Source: Niastella sp.
GTDB taxonomy: Bacteria > Bacteroidota > Bacteroidia > Chitinophagales > Chitinophagaceae
Direction of reading: 5' to 3'
Assembly: GCA_016710595.1 (NCBI GenBank)
Contig: JADJVM010000008.1
Span: forward strand, 930,001 to 994,000
DNA length: 64,000 nt
The number at the start of each line of letters is the position of its first letter. Within the stretch, counting starts at the first letter, position 1. This document shows, piece after piece, positions 50,823 through 59,550 of the stretch. The translations under genes were made by a program, and so were the position numbers. A model generated the notes under the pieces. The model did no database searches. It was not told where the DNA came from and saw only the letters and a list, made by a program, of their open reading frames with translations.

Positions 50823-52856
50823 ATGATTCGTGCAAAACATATCTTTTTTTTAATCCTTAGCTTATCGTTTTTTAGTAAAAATGGTATTGGCCAGGTTTGC
50901 ACTACACTTGGCCAAACGCCGGCTTCGGCTTTCCCGGTTTGTGGTACTACTAATTTTCATCAGCAAACAGTTCCTATTTGCGGGCAAACCGCTTTATTTG
51001 TGCCAGGTTGTAATGATGGTGCGAGCTACATGGATACAAATCCGTTTTGGTATAAATTTACCTGCTATCAAAGTGGCACATTAGGTTTTTTAATTACGCC
51101 CAATGATCCTAATGATGATTACGATTGGCAATTGTATGATATAACAGGTTTACCTCCTGAAGCTGTTTTTAGTAATCACAATATTATTGTATCAGGTAAC
51201 TGGGCTGGCACGTATGGCACAACAGGCACTTCTCCCAGTGGTTTAAATTATATTCATTGTGCCAGCGATCCTGCTGCAGGCGCATCTACTTTTGCAGCCA
51301 TGCCCAATCTAATACAAGGCCACCAATATTTGTTATTGGTAAGTCATTTTACACAAACACAAAGCGGCTATTCATTAAGTTTTAATGGAGGTAGCGCCGT
51401 TATTACAGATCCGAAACTTCCCCTTATTAAAAATGCGATTGCTCCCTGCGATGGAACAAAAATTTTAGTTACGTTTAATAAAGACCTTAAATGTAATACC
51501 CTGGCAACAAATGGGAGCGATTTTAGATTGAATATCCCCGGTGCCGGTATTATTGCTGCCAATAGTACTAAATGTAGTAGCTCTTTTGATTTTGATAGTG
51601 TAGAATTAACGGTGAATATGCCATTACCTCCCGGTACCCATACACTATATGCAAAAGTGGGAACTGATAACAATACACTAAAAGATAATTGTGATCATGA
51701 AATTAACGTAGATGATAGTGTACAGTTTACAGTATATCCATTGTTTCCTACTCCTATGGATAGTATTGTTCCGGTAAAATGTGCCCCGCAAACATTAGAA
51801 TTGGTTTTTAGAAAAAGAATGATGTGTAATACGATTGCCGCTGATGGATCTGATTTTACAATTACCGGCCCCTCTTCTGTAAATATCATTGCTGCCAGGG
51901 GAAATTGTGAAAATGGATTAAGTTTTACCATCACACTCAATTTAGATAAGCCCATTCAAAAAGGTGGTACCTATACCGTTCATTTAAAAAACGGAACCGA
52001 TGGCAATCCTGTTTTAGATGAGTGTGCCCAGGCCACGCTTGTACCCAGTAGCATAAACTTTATTGTAAAAGATACGGTAAATGCCGGTTTCACTTACCAA
52101 TTGCAATATGGATGTACAAAAAACCAGGTATCCTTTTTTCATAATGGCCTCAATGGCATTACAGAATGGTTATGGAATTTCGATAACATTCAAACTTCTA
52201 CTTTACAAAACCCCGTAAAAGATTATTTTGATTTTAATCCAAGAAATATAAAGTTAATTGTAACCAATGGGGTATGTAGCGATACGGCCGAAATAAATTT
52301 AGCTTTCGATAATTATATGAAAGCAAATTTTGAAATTACTTCTTTAGTGTGCCCGGGTGAAAAAGCAACTATAAAAAATAATTCTGTATCCAATAGCCCT
52401 ATCACCTGGAATTGGAATTTTAATTATGCTGCAACCTCTACCTTACAAAACCCACCACCCCAAACATTTACAAATAATTTTCTAAATACGGTAATAGAAG
52501 TGCCGGTAATACTGGTTATTACAAATACATACGGATGCCATGATACTGCTACACAGTATATAAAAGTGATTAACAATTGTTTTATAGCTGTACCGGCTGC
52601 ATTCACTCCAAATGCGGATGGGTTGAACGATTATTTTTATCCGCTCAATGCTTATAAAGCAAACAATCTTCAGTTTGCAGTGTATAATCGTTTTGGCCAG
52701 CAAATTTTTTATACTACCGATTGGACAAAAAAATGGGATGGCCGTTACAAAGGAAATGAGCAAGATCCCGGAACTTATGTATGGACATTGCGGTACATTC
52801 ATGCTGATACTAAAAAACTAGTAGAACAAAAAGGAACCGTTATTTTGATACGATAA
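50823..52856 (+). CDS. Large secreted protein with T9SS type B (CHU_C) C-terminus and PKD-like domains
   Basis: From ATG 50823 the product is 677 residues with a signal peptide ending NGIGQ (about 24). The N-terminal domain (to ~185) is rich in FWYKFTCYQSGTLGFLITP-type strands. Two related beta domains follow, each with a C..L..F.K...CNT...GSDF pattern (about 205-295 and 305-410). Two PKD-like domains come next (about 415-580, WLWNFDN and WNWNFNY). The last ~85 residues (AAFTPNADGLNDYF ... VYNRFGQQIFYT ... WDGRYKGNEQDPGTYVW) are the gliding-motility-associated type B sorting domain, which directs surface export by the type IX system. It is probably an adhesin or surface structural protein. 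An ATG-like earlier start at 50778 is not signal-like. Confidence 0.88.
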   Translation: MIRAKHIFFLILSLSFFSKNGIGQVCTTLGQTPASAFPVCGTTNFHQQTVPICGQTALFVPGCNDGASYMDTNPFWYKFTCYQSGTLGFLITPNDPNDDYDWQLYDITGLPPEAVFSNHNIIVSGNWAGTYGTTGTSPSGLNYIHCASDPAAGASTFAAMPNLIQGHQYLLLVSHFTQTQSGYSLSFNGGSAVITDPKLPLIKNAIAPCDGTKILVTFNKDLKCNTLATNGSDFRLNIPGAGIIAANSTKCSSSFDFDSVELTVNMPLPPGTHTLYAKVGTDNNTLKDNCDHEINVDDSVQFTVYPLFPTPMDSIVPVKCAPQTLELVFRKRMMCNTIAADGSDFTITGPSSVNIIAARGNCENGLSFTITLNLDKPIQKGGTYTVHLKNGTDGNPVLDECAQATLVPSSINFIVKDTVNAGFTYQLQYGCTKNQVSFFHNGLNGITEWLWNFDNIQTSTLQNPVKDYFDFNPRNIKLIVTNGVCSDTAEINLAFDNYMKANFEITSLVCPGEKATIKNNSVSNSPITWNWNFNYAATSTLQNPPPQTFTNNFLNTVIEVPVILVITNTYGCHDTATQYIKVINNCFIAVPAAFTPNADGLNDYFYPLNAYKANNLQFAVYNRFGQQIFYTTDWTKKWDGRYKGNEQDPGTYVWTLRYIHADTKKLVEQKGTVILIR

Positions 52857-52967
52857 GGCGTGCACTTAATATACCCAGCTTAACTGCCAGATGAATATAA
52901 GTGATAGGTTGAATAAAAGTATTTTATTCAAAATTGCATTGAACTTTCATTTTAAAAATATAGCAAG

Positions 52968-52975
52968 TATTTTTG
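52968..52975 (+). promoter_or_regulatory. Promoter of the tryptophan dioxygenase gene, -7 box TATTTTTG
   Basis: TATTTTTG fits TAnnTTTG and lies 15 bp before the ATG at 52991. Its TTG would be the start of a longer frame (52973), which I reject because it sits in the box. The nearest TTG upstream is 26 bp away, beyond the normal spacing. Confidence 0.5.
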
Positions 52976-52990
52976 CAAAAAATTGCCATC

Positions 52991-54028
52991 ATGAGTCATA
53001 CGCCTGTTTACTATGGAGAATACCTACAATTAGATAAAATTATTGATGCCCAGTTTCCCGAAAGTTTTAAAGATGGGCAAGTACCTGCACATGATGAAAT
53101 GCTATTCATCATCATTCACCAGGCTTATGAATTATGGTTTAAGCAGGTATTGTTTGAAGTAGGCTCGGTACTGGAAATCATGAACCAGCCTTCTATAAAC
53201 GATAATTCATCAGAATTACAAACGGTAGTTCACCGGTTGCACCGCAGTGTTACCATTTTAAGGGTATTGGTACAGCAAATTGATATTTTAGAAACCATGA
53301 CGCCCATTGAGTTCCTTGAGTTCAGGGATATGTTAAGACCTGCATCGGGTTTTCAAAGCTGGCAATTTAAAATACTGGAAGCCAAACTGGGCCTAAAGTT
53401 TGAAGACCGCTTTGGAAAAGAATATTATACTTCTCAACTAAAACAAAAAGAAATTGACATCATTAAAAAAGCAGAAGATGGTGCATCCTTGTTACAATTA
53501 GTAAACCGTTGGTTAGAGAGAATGCCTTTTTTTGAAAATGATAAGTATTGGGAAGGAGAAATAATTGGTAATAATGCAGCTCAACATCCATTTTGGTTAA
53601 CATATCAACGCATCTATACTGAAGGCCTGATGGAAGGTGAAAGAAACAATATTGATTTCTTTAATAAAGTTTTTTATACAGAAGATGAAAGTCGTGGTTT
53701 AAGCCCCAAAGCCTGCCGGGCTGCTTTATTCATTTTATTATACCGGGGCTATCCCATGCTGGAGCTTCCGTTCCAGTTGCTGGAAGTATTGATTGAAATG
53801 GATAATCAATTGGGCAATTGGCGTTACCGGCACATCAATATGGTGCGCAGGATGATTGGCAGCCGCATTGGTACGGGAGGCAGTTCTGGCGCAGGTTACC
53901 TGCAAGGAGCTATGGACAAGCATAATATTTTTAGGGAAATAACACAACTTAACAGCTTTTTGATAAACACAAAAAAATTACCCAAATTACCGGCTGTGCT
54001 TACAAAAAAATTAGGATACAATTTGTAA
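52991..54028 (+). CDS. Tryptophan 2,3-dioxygenase
   Basis: The heme enzyme oxidises L-tryptophan to N-formylkynurenine, the first step of the kynurenine pathway. The 345-residue product has YYGEYLQLDKIIDAQ near the start, FIIIHQAYELWFKQVLFE (the substrate-side helix with its conserved His), RDMLRPASGFQSWQFK, and GTGGSSGAGYLQ near the C-terminus, a variant of the usual GTGGSSGYDYL. Length is longer than the bacterial short form (~280) and closer to the animal enzyme size. No other kynurenine gene is nearby. Confidence 0.87.
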   Translation: MSHTPVYYGEYLQLDKIIDAQFPESFKDGQVPAHDEMLFIIIHQAYELWFKQVLFEVGSVLEIMNQPSINDNSSELQTVVHRLHRSVTILRVLVQQIDILETMTPIEFLEFRDMLRPASGFQSWQFKILEAKLGLKFEDRFGKEYYTSQLKQKEIDIIKKAEDGASLLQLVNRWLERMPFFENDKYWEGEIIGNNAAQHPFWLTYQRIYTEGLMEGERNNIDFFNKVFYTEDESRGLSPKACRAALFILLYRGYPMLELPFQLLEVLIEMDNQLGNWRYRHINMVRRMIGSRIGTGGSSGAGYLQGAMDKHNIFREITQLNSFLINTKKLPKLPAVLTKKLGYNL

Positions 54029-54105
54029 TGAATGATTATTGGAAGCTAAAACTGCACAAAAAAAGTAAGCGCTTAAGTTATGATTCCTGGAAAGATGGGA
54101 GAGCC

Positions 54106-55233
54106 TTATAATAATTCTTTTAATTTAGCTACTACTTCATCTACCTCATCTTTTGTATTGTGTTTACAAAAGCTGAACCGCACTGTTATTTGATTGGGAT
54201 TATTGTTAACTGCCCGAATTACATGGCTCCCCTGTTCGGCCCCCGATGTGCAGGCGCTTCCACCACTTGCACAAATATTTTGTATATCCAGGTTAAATAA
54301 AAGCATCTCCGTTTTTTCTGACTTTGGGAAGCTTACACTCAGTACGGTATATAAACTACGGCCCAGGCAATCGCCATTAAACCCAATATTTGGAATCTCT
54401 TTTTTTAATTGTTCCAGCATGTAATATTTCAGGGTGCCTGTATAAGCGCTATCATTTTCATAATCGGCCATTGACAATTCCAAAGCTTTTGAAAACCCTA
54501 CAATACCATACACATTTTCGGTGCCGGCCCGCATATTCCTTTCCTGCGATCCGCCGTGCATAAAGGGTTTTATCCGAATATTTTCATTGATATATAAAAT
54601 ACCCACCCCCTTGGGGCCATGAAATTTATGCGAAGCCCCCGTTACAAAATGTACAGGTGTATTCCGCAAATCAATCGGAAAATGGCCCAGCGTTTGTACC
54701 GTATCACTGTGAAAAAAGGCATTGTATAATTTACAAAGGTTTCCTACTTCATGCAGGTCAAGCATATTTCCAATTTCATTGTTGGCATGCATCAGGCTCA
54801 CCAACGTTTTCTCTTCAGAGGCTGCAAGTAAATCTTCCAGGTTTTCTATATCCACATGGCCATTGGGCAATAATTTTACATAACTCACTTTTACCAAATC
54901 CTGGTTATCTAAATATTCTATTACATGCGATACGCCATGGTGTTCTATGGGCGAAGTTATTATATGCTTACAACCCAGGTCCCTCACCGAAGCAATGATC
55001 GCTGTATTGTTACTCTCGGTTCCGCCACTTGTAAAAAATATTTCAGCCGGGTGTGCATTCACCAATTTAGCCACTGACTTTCTTGCAGATTCAATGGCAA
55101 TGCGGGTTTCACGGCCATAGGAATAAATAGAAGAAGGGTTTCCAAATTTTTCTGTAAGGTAAGGCAACATCGCTTCTACCACAGCAGGATCTATTGCAGT
55201 GGTGGCGGCATTATCAAAATATATTCTTTTCAT
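54106..55233 (-). CDS. Cysteine desulfurase (NifS/IscS-like)
   Basis: The PLP enzyme removes sulfur from cysteine for Fe-S clusters or tRNA thiolation. The 375-residue product starts RIYFDNAATTAIDP and has the pyridoxal lysine K203 in TGASHKFHGPKG and the active cysteine C328 in SGGSACTSGAEQ, with a mobile loop as in IscS/NifS class I. iscU and other isc or suf genes are not adjacent. It starts 12 bp after the glmM-like gene, so co-transcription is likely; the link of the two functions is unclear. Confidence 0.92.
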   Translation of the reverse strand: MKRIYFDNAATTAIDPAVVEAMLPYLTEKFGNPSSIYSYGRETRIAIESARKSVAKLVNAHPAEIFFTSGGTESNNTAIIASVRDLGCKHIITSPIEHHGVSHVIEYLDNQDLVKVSYVKLLPNGHVDIENLEDLLAASEEKTLVSLMHANNEIGNMLDLHEVGNLCKLYNAFFHSDTVQTLGHFPIDLRNTPVHFVTGASHKFHGPKGVGILYINENIRIKPFMHGGSQERNMRAGTENVYGIVGFSKALELSMADYENDSAYTGTLKYYMLEQLKKEIPNIGFNGDCLGRSLYTVLSVSFPKSEKTEMLLFNLDIQNICASGGSACTSGAEQGSHVIRAVNNNPNQITVRFSFCKHNTKDEVDEVVAKLKELL

Positions 55234-55245
55234 TGCTAATATCTG

Positions 55246-56631
55246 TTATAAAACTTCCTGTATGTCTTTTATCAATTTCATGGCAATATTATTTGCCGTA
55301 GTTTCAAAATTACTTTCAGAATAAATGCGAATGATGGGTTCTGTATTACTGGTCCTTAAATGCACCCAATCATTTTCAAATTCTATTTTTAACCCATCTT
55401 CTGTATTAATAGGATTGGATTTATATTTACTTTTTATCTTTTCAAAGATCTCATTCACATTTACATCCTGCTTTAATTCTATTTTATTTTTACTGATAAA
55501 ATATTCAGGGTAGGTATTGCGAAGTTGTTTGATGCTTTTTTTACTTTTTGCCAGGTGCGTTAAGAAAAGTGCAATACCAATTAAAGCATCCCTGCCATAA
55601 TGCAAATCGGGTACTATGATACCCCCATTACCTTCTCCTCCAATAACGGCCCGGGTTTCTTTCATTTTATTCACCACATTCACTTCACCTACTGCACTGG
55701 GCGTATATTCACCGCCATGTTTCAGCGTAATTTCTTTAAGCGCTTTGGTGCTGCTCATATTACTTACTGTATTCCCCTTTTTGCAACTCAGCATATAATC
55801 TGCCACTGCAACCAGGGTGTATTCTTCGCCAAAAAACGTTCCATCTTCACATACAAAACAAAGTCGGTCAACATCAGGATCTACTGCAATACCCAATGAT
55901 GCTTTTTGGGCAACCACTTCCCTGCTTAAGGCGGTTAAATTTTCGGGCAATGGTTCGGGGTTATGATCGAACTTACCATTGATCTCGCTATTTAATAAAG
56001 AATATTGGGTAACGCCCAGTGCATTAAATAATGCAGGCAGCGCAATGGCTCCACTGCTATTGATAACATCTGCCACAATTGAGAAATTGGCTTCTTTAAT
56101 GGCGTCAATATCCACCCATCGGTATTGCACAATCGCTTCAATATGCATGGCAAGGCTATCTCCATTTTTTGTAATAGTACCCAACGATTCTACTTTTGAA
56201 AAAGTGAATTTTTCTTTTTCTGCCTTATCCAAAATAATTTTTCCATCTTCGGCGCTAATAAACTCACCTTTGTCATTTAAAAGTTTTAGCGCATTCCATT
56301 CTTTAGGATTATGGCTTGCTGTAAGAATAATTCCGCCATCTGCATTTAAAAACACAACAGCCATTTCTACCGTTGGGGTTGTACTTAAATCCGTATCAAT
56401 AACATCAATTCCCATTGAAATTAAAGTATTACTCACCAGTTCCTTTACCATGGAACCACTTATACGGCCATCCCGCCCGATAACAACAGTATTATTATTT
56501 CTTTTTGTTTTTTTCTTTAACCAACTTGCGTATGCAGCGGCAAATTTTACAATATCGGGTGGAGTAAGATTTTGTCCGGGCTCGCCACCAATGGTGCCCC
56601 GAATGCCAGAAATACTTTTAATCAGCGACAT
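55246..56631 (-). CDS. glmM: Phosphoglucosamine mutase (alpha-D-phosphohexomutase family)
   Basis: The enzyme moves phosphate between C6 and C1 of glucosamine phosphate for UDP-GlcNAc, peptidoglycan and LPS. The 461-residue product has SGIRGTIGG (8-16), the phosphoserine loop TASHNPKEWNALK with S106, the metal loop DPDVDRLCF and the sugar loop GEGNGGIIVPDLHYGRDA. The sugar loop (GEGNGG instead of GGEQSGH) resembles archaeal and other diverged GlmM proteins, so phosphoglucomutase activity cannot be excluded. cysteine desulfurase follows after 12 bp. The upstream gene is divergent. Confidence 0.8.
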   Translation of the reverse strand: MSLIKSISGIRGTIGGEPGQNLTPPDIVKFAAAYASWLKKKTKRNNNTVVIGRDGRISGSMVKELVSNTLISMGIDVIDTDLSTTPTVEMAVVFLNADGGIILTASHNPKEWNALKLLNDKGEFISAEDGKIILDKAEKEKFTFSKVESLGTITKNGDSLAMHIEAIVQYRWVDIDAIKEANFSIVADVINSSGAIALPALFNALGVTQYSLLNSEINGKFDHNPEPLPENLTALSREVVAQKASLGIAVDPDVDRLCFVCEDGTFFGEEYTLVAVADYMLSCKKGNTVSNMSSTKALKEITLKHGGEYTPSAVGEVNVVNKMKETRAVIGGEGNGGIIVPDLHYGRDALIGIALFLTHLAKSKKSIKQLRNTYPEYFISKNKIELKQDVNVNEIFEKIKSKYKSNPINTEDGLKIEFENDWVHLRTSNTEPIIRIYSESNFETTANNIAMKLIKDIQEVL

Positions 56632-56765
56632 GAATCGGTATCATTTTAGAACTGCAAATATACAACACGGAAGCCGATTGTAAGGTTAAAATGATAGAGC
56701 GCAAATTTCATACTGAAATAGCTATTTTATAAATAATTCCTTAGCGACACGTTTACATCTTGGCT

Positions 56766-56773
56766 TATCTTTG
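56766..56773 (+). promoter_or_regulatory. Methyltransferase promoter, -7 box TATCTTTG
   Basis: TATCTTTG fits TAnnTTTG and ends 5 bp before the ATG at 56779. A nearly leaderless transcript is expected. Confidence 0.5.
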
Positions 56774-56778
56774 CATGT

Positions 56779-57516
56779 ATGCAAAATACCTGGTTCAAAA
56801 ATTGGTTTGATTCGCCTTATTATCATTTGCTTTATAAAAATCGGGATAAAGCAGAAGCAGCAGCTTTTATTGATACATTAATACAATATGAAAAACCGGC
56901 AGCCGATAGTCTAATGCTCGATGTTGCATGTGGCAAAGGGCGCCATGCCCGTCAATTGGCTGCAAAAGGTTTTGATGTAACTGGCATTGACTTAAGTGTG
57001 GAAAGTATTGACGAAGCCAATAAATTTGCTACCGATAAATTGCATTTTTACCGCCACGATATGCGGTTATTATTCTGGATTAATTATTTTGATTATGCCT
57101 TTAACCTCTTTACCAGTTTTGGTTATTTCAGGACACAAAGAGAGCATGATGATGCTATGCGTTGTATGTCAAAAGCGCTTAAGAAAAATGGCGTCCTTGT
57201 TATTGATTATTTGAATGTGCATTATGCAGAAGACCGGCTTGTAGCCCATACAGAAAAAGTAATTGAGGGAATTCATTTTTCTGTGAATAAATGGTATGAT
57301 GATCAATATTTTTTTAAAAAGATTACGGTAATGGATCCTGCTGAATCTGAACCTATGGAGTTTACAGAAAAAGTAGCAAAATTTTCATTGGGAGATTTTA
57401 CCGGGATGCTCTCTTACCAGGGATTGCAGATTCAAGAGGTATTTGGGAATTATGAACTGGGAACTTATGATATCCGCAAATCACCCCGCTTATTGATCAG
57501 GGCGAAAAAAATATAA
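56779..57516 (+). CDS. Class I SAM-dependent methyltransferase
   Basis: The 245-residue protein has the Rossmann motif I LDVACGKGRHA (47-57), GIDLSVESIDEA as motif II, and a central FNLFTSFGYF, typical of a small-molecule or tailoring methyltransferase (methyltransf_25 type). It has no membrane or RNA-binding extension. The substrate is unknown. An out-of-frame ATG is 4 bp earlier, so the start is 56779. It is convergent with the first sulfatase gene, 2 bp between stops. Confidence 0.85.
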   Translation: MQNTWFKNWFDSPYYHLLYKNRDKAEAAAFIDTLIQYEKPAADSLMLDVACGKGRHARQLAAKGFDVTGIDLSVESIDEANKFATDKLHFYRHDMRLLFWINYFDYAFNLFTSFGYFRTQREHDDAMRCMSKALKKNGVLVIDYLNVHYAEDRLVAHTEKVIEGIHFSVNKWYDDQYFFKKITVMDPAESEPMEFTEKVAKFSLGDFTGMLSYQGLQIQEVFGNYELGTYDIRKSPRLLIRAKKI

Positions 57517-57518
57517 AC

Positions 57519-59501
57519 CTATTTATTGTTATTATTTACCAGCATCCAGCGGGCAGTTTCATATATGGCCGAAGTAAGTTCAGAAAGATGGCGCTTTACC
57601 GAATCTCTTTGAAGGGGTGTTAAACTTAATGAATCATTTCTTACCGGTACCATTTCTTCTTTATTCATCCTAATATTTTTACGATAAAAATAATTATCTG
57701 TTACCAGGCCAATCCATCCCGGTGCATGATAAATAATAAAAGCTGCATTTTCTTTTTTAGCGGGCCTTAGTAAATCCCGGCCCAGTGTAGAATTAATATA
57801 AGTTTGTTGCAACATACCGGCAATGGTAGGCAAAATATCAATTTGAGAAACTGCTTCTGATCTATGTTGCGGGGCAAATAATGCCGGGGCATAAAATAAT
57901 AAAGGGATATGTTCATCACTCAGCCTTTGTTCAGTCCATGCACGTGGATATATGGCGGAAGCATCCCCTTCTACCCCATGATCGCCTACAAATACAAAAA
58001 TGGTATTTGAAAAATATTTTTCTTTAGCAGCCGCATCTATAAATTTTTTAAAACAATAATCGGTATAAGAAAAGGCATTAAATTCTTTCAAAGATTCAAA
58101 TCCGTATTTTTCCAGTTCTTCCGGCATTATATTACGTTGCACAAAATCGCTGTCTTCTGCAGGAATATTAAATGGGCGATGGTTATCTGCTGTTTGGATG
58201 ATGGCAAAGAATGGTTTTTGTTCTTTATGTAATACCTGGTTTGCTTCCAGGAAAAGATTTTTATCGCTGATGCCCCACACGTTTACAACGGGTGCCTGAA
58301 AATCCCCTTCTTCATAAATTTTTACGTCATGTATATTATTGATAAGTCCCCTGAAATTATTAAACTGGCTACGTCCACCAATAAAATAATATTTATTATA
58401 GCCTTCAAAATTATTGATAATGGTCCTTTGGTTTACGGAAGCTTCATTACGGGTTGAGAATTTGCTCAGTTGAACATCCGGTATGCCCGTAATAGTTGCA
58501 AAAACACCCCGGGCAGTACCAAAACTTGGGCTAAAGCAGCGTTCAAAAAAAATCCCACGTTTTGTTAAACTGTCAAAAAAAGGAGTTGCATTTAATGGGT
58601 TGCCGCTCATGCTGCTTTTATACATGCTAAAACTCTCACAAATAACCAATACCACGTTGGGTTGGCTTTCAATGGCCTTACTATTTGGCCCTACAATTCG
58701 GGTATAGTTTGTTGCTTCGCTATCTAACCCCAGGAATGATTTTATAACAGGAAAATATTCTTTGGCATGTGTATGATAATCTGGCTCCCTAAAACGAAGG
58801 GTAGTAAAAAAATTCTGCATGGGGTTCAGTGCCAGGTTGCTCTTAAACTCATCATTCAAACTAAATGCCTTGAAAAAATCTAATGGTTTCCACATAAAGA
58901 ATCCATAAATAAACCAACCCAATAAAAGCAATGCCATAGCATGCCAGCGCCTACGAAAAGAAAATTTATGTATTTCAATATTCCGGTCACTCACATGTAC
59001 ATGTGTACGCCGGAACATCCAGGTCATCATTAAAACAGCTCCTACCAATCCTATCAAAATCCAAATAACAGGATAGCTTTGCCAAACCATTTTTAAACTT
59101 TCTTTTGGGTCTTCTGCAAAAATGAGAGCATCTGCATTCAGGCGTGCATTGATATATGCAAACTGGCCAAAATCTGCCCCATAAAAAAACAGTACCAGTA
59201 AGGTTGTTACGCCCAGGTAAATCGTCCATACCCTTTTCATTCTATTGCTGTAAAAGGGTGAAAATTTAGGATATAAAGAAAGTACGGAAATAGGCAATAA
59301 AATAATGGCAATCCAGCGCAGGTCGTACTTTAAGCCCAGCCAAAATGCAGGGAAAAGATCCAGTACAGAAATATCGGCAGGCTTAAAAAAGATAACTGTA
59401 GCAATACGGAATGCGGTGAATATGCACACATAAATCACAAACAATTTCACCAGCCACTGAATGGTTTTAGGGACCAACCATTTTTGTAATAATTTGTTCA
59501 A
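57519..59501 (-). CDS. LtaS-like membrane sulfatase/phosphoglycerol transferase, copy 1
   Basis: The 660-residue membrane enzyme has five transmembrane segments (about residues 15-200), then an extracytoplasmic sulfatase-fold domain. Metal and catalytic residues align with LtaS-type enzymes: E289 in LVICESFS, candidate nucleophile T329 in FGTARGVFA, and D507/H508 in FVGDHG. Relatives transfer phosphoglycerol or phosphoethanolamine to envelope polymers or lipid A. A second copy lies 49 bp upstream on the same strand with near-identical spacing. In a diderm without lipoteichoic acid, modification of LPS or periplasmic glycans is the more likely role, but this is inferred. Confidence 0.85.
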   Translation of the reverse strand: MNKLLQKWLVPKTIQWLVKLFVIYVCIFTAFRIATVIFFKPADISVLDLFPAFWLGLKYDLRWIAIILLPISVLSLYPKFSPFYSNRMKRVWTIYLGVTTLLVLFFYGADFGQFAYINARLNADALIFAEDPKESLKMVWQSYPVIWILIGLVGAVLMMTWMFRRTHVHVSDRNIEIHKFSFRRRWHAMALLLLGWFIYGFFMWKPLDFFKAFSLNDEFKSNLALNPMQNFFTTLRFREPDYHTHAKEYFPVIKSFLGLDSEATNYTRIVGPNSKAIESQPNVVLVICESFSMYKSSMSGNPLNATPFFDSLTKRGIFFERCFSPSFGTARGVFATITGIPDVQLSKFSTRNEASVNQRTIINNFEGYNKYYFIGGRSQFNNFRGLINNIHDVKIYEEGDFQAPVVNVWGISDKNLFLEANQVLHKEQKPFFAIIQTADNHRPFNIPAEDSDFVQRNIMPEELEKYGFESLKEFNAFSYTDYCFKKFIDAAAKEKYFSNTIFVFVGDHGVEGDASAIYPRAWTEQRLSDEHIPLLFYAPALFAPQHRSEAVSQIDILPTIAGMLQQTYINSTLGRDLLRPAKKENAAFIIYHAPGWIGLVTDNYFYRKNIRMNKEEMVPVRNDSLSLTPLQRDSVKRHLSELTSAIYETARWMLVNNNNK

Positions 59502-59550
59502 GATAATTTCCGTTGTTGGGTTGCGAAGATAAAACGATTCACAAGTATTA

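Noticed and set aside
55979..56683. 234-codon plus-strand frame opposite the glmM-like gene
   Set aside because: It is antisense to the conserved phosphoserine loop region and has no motif of its own.
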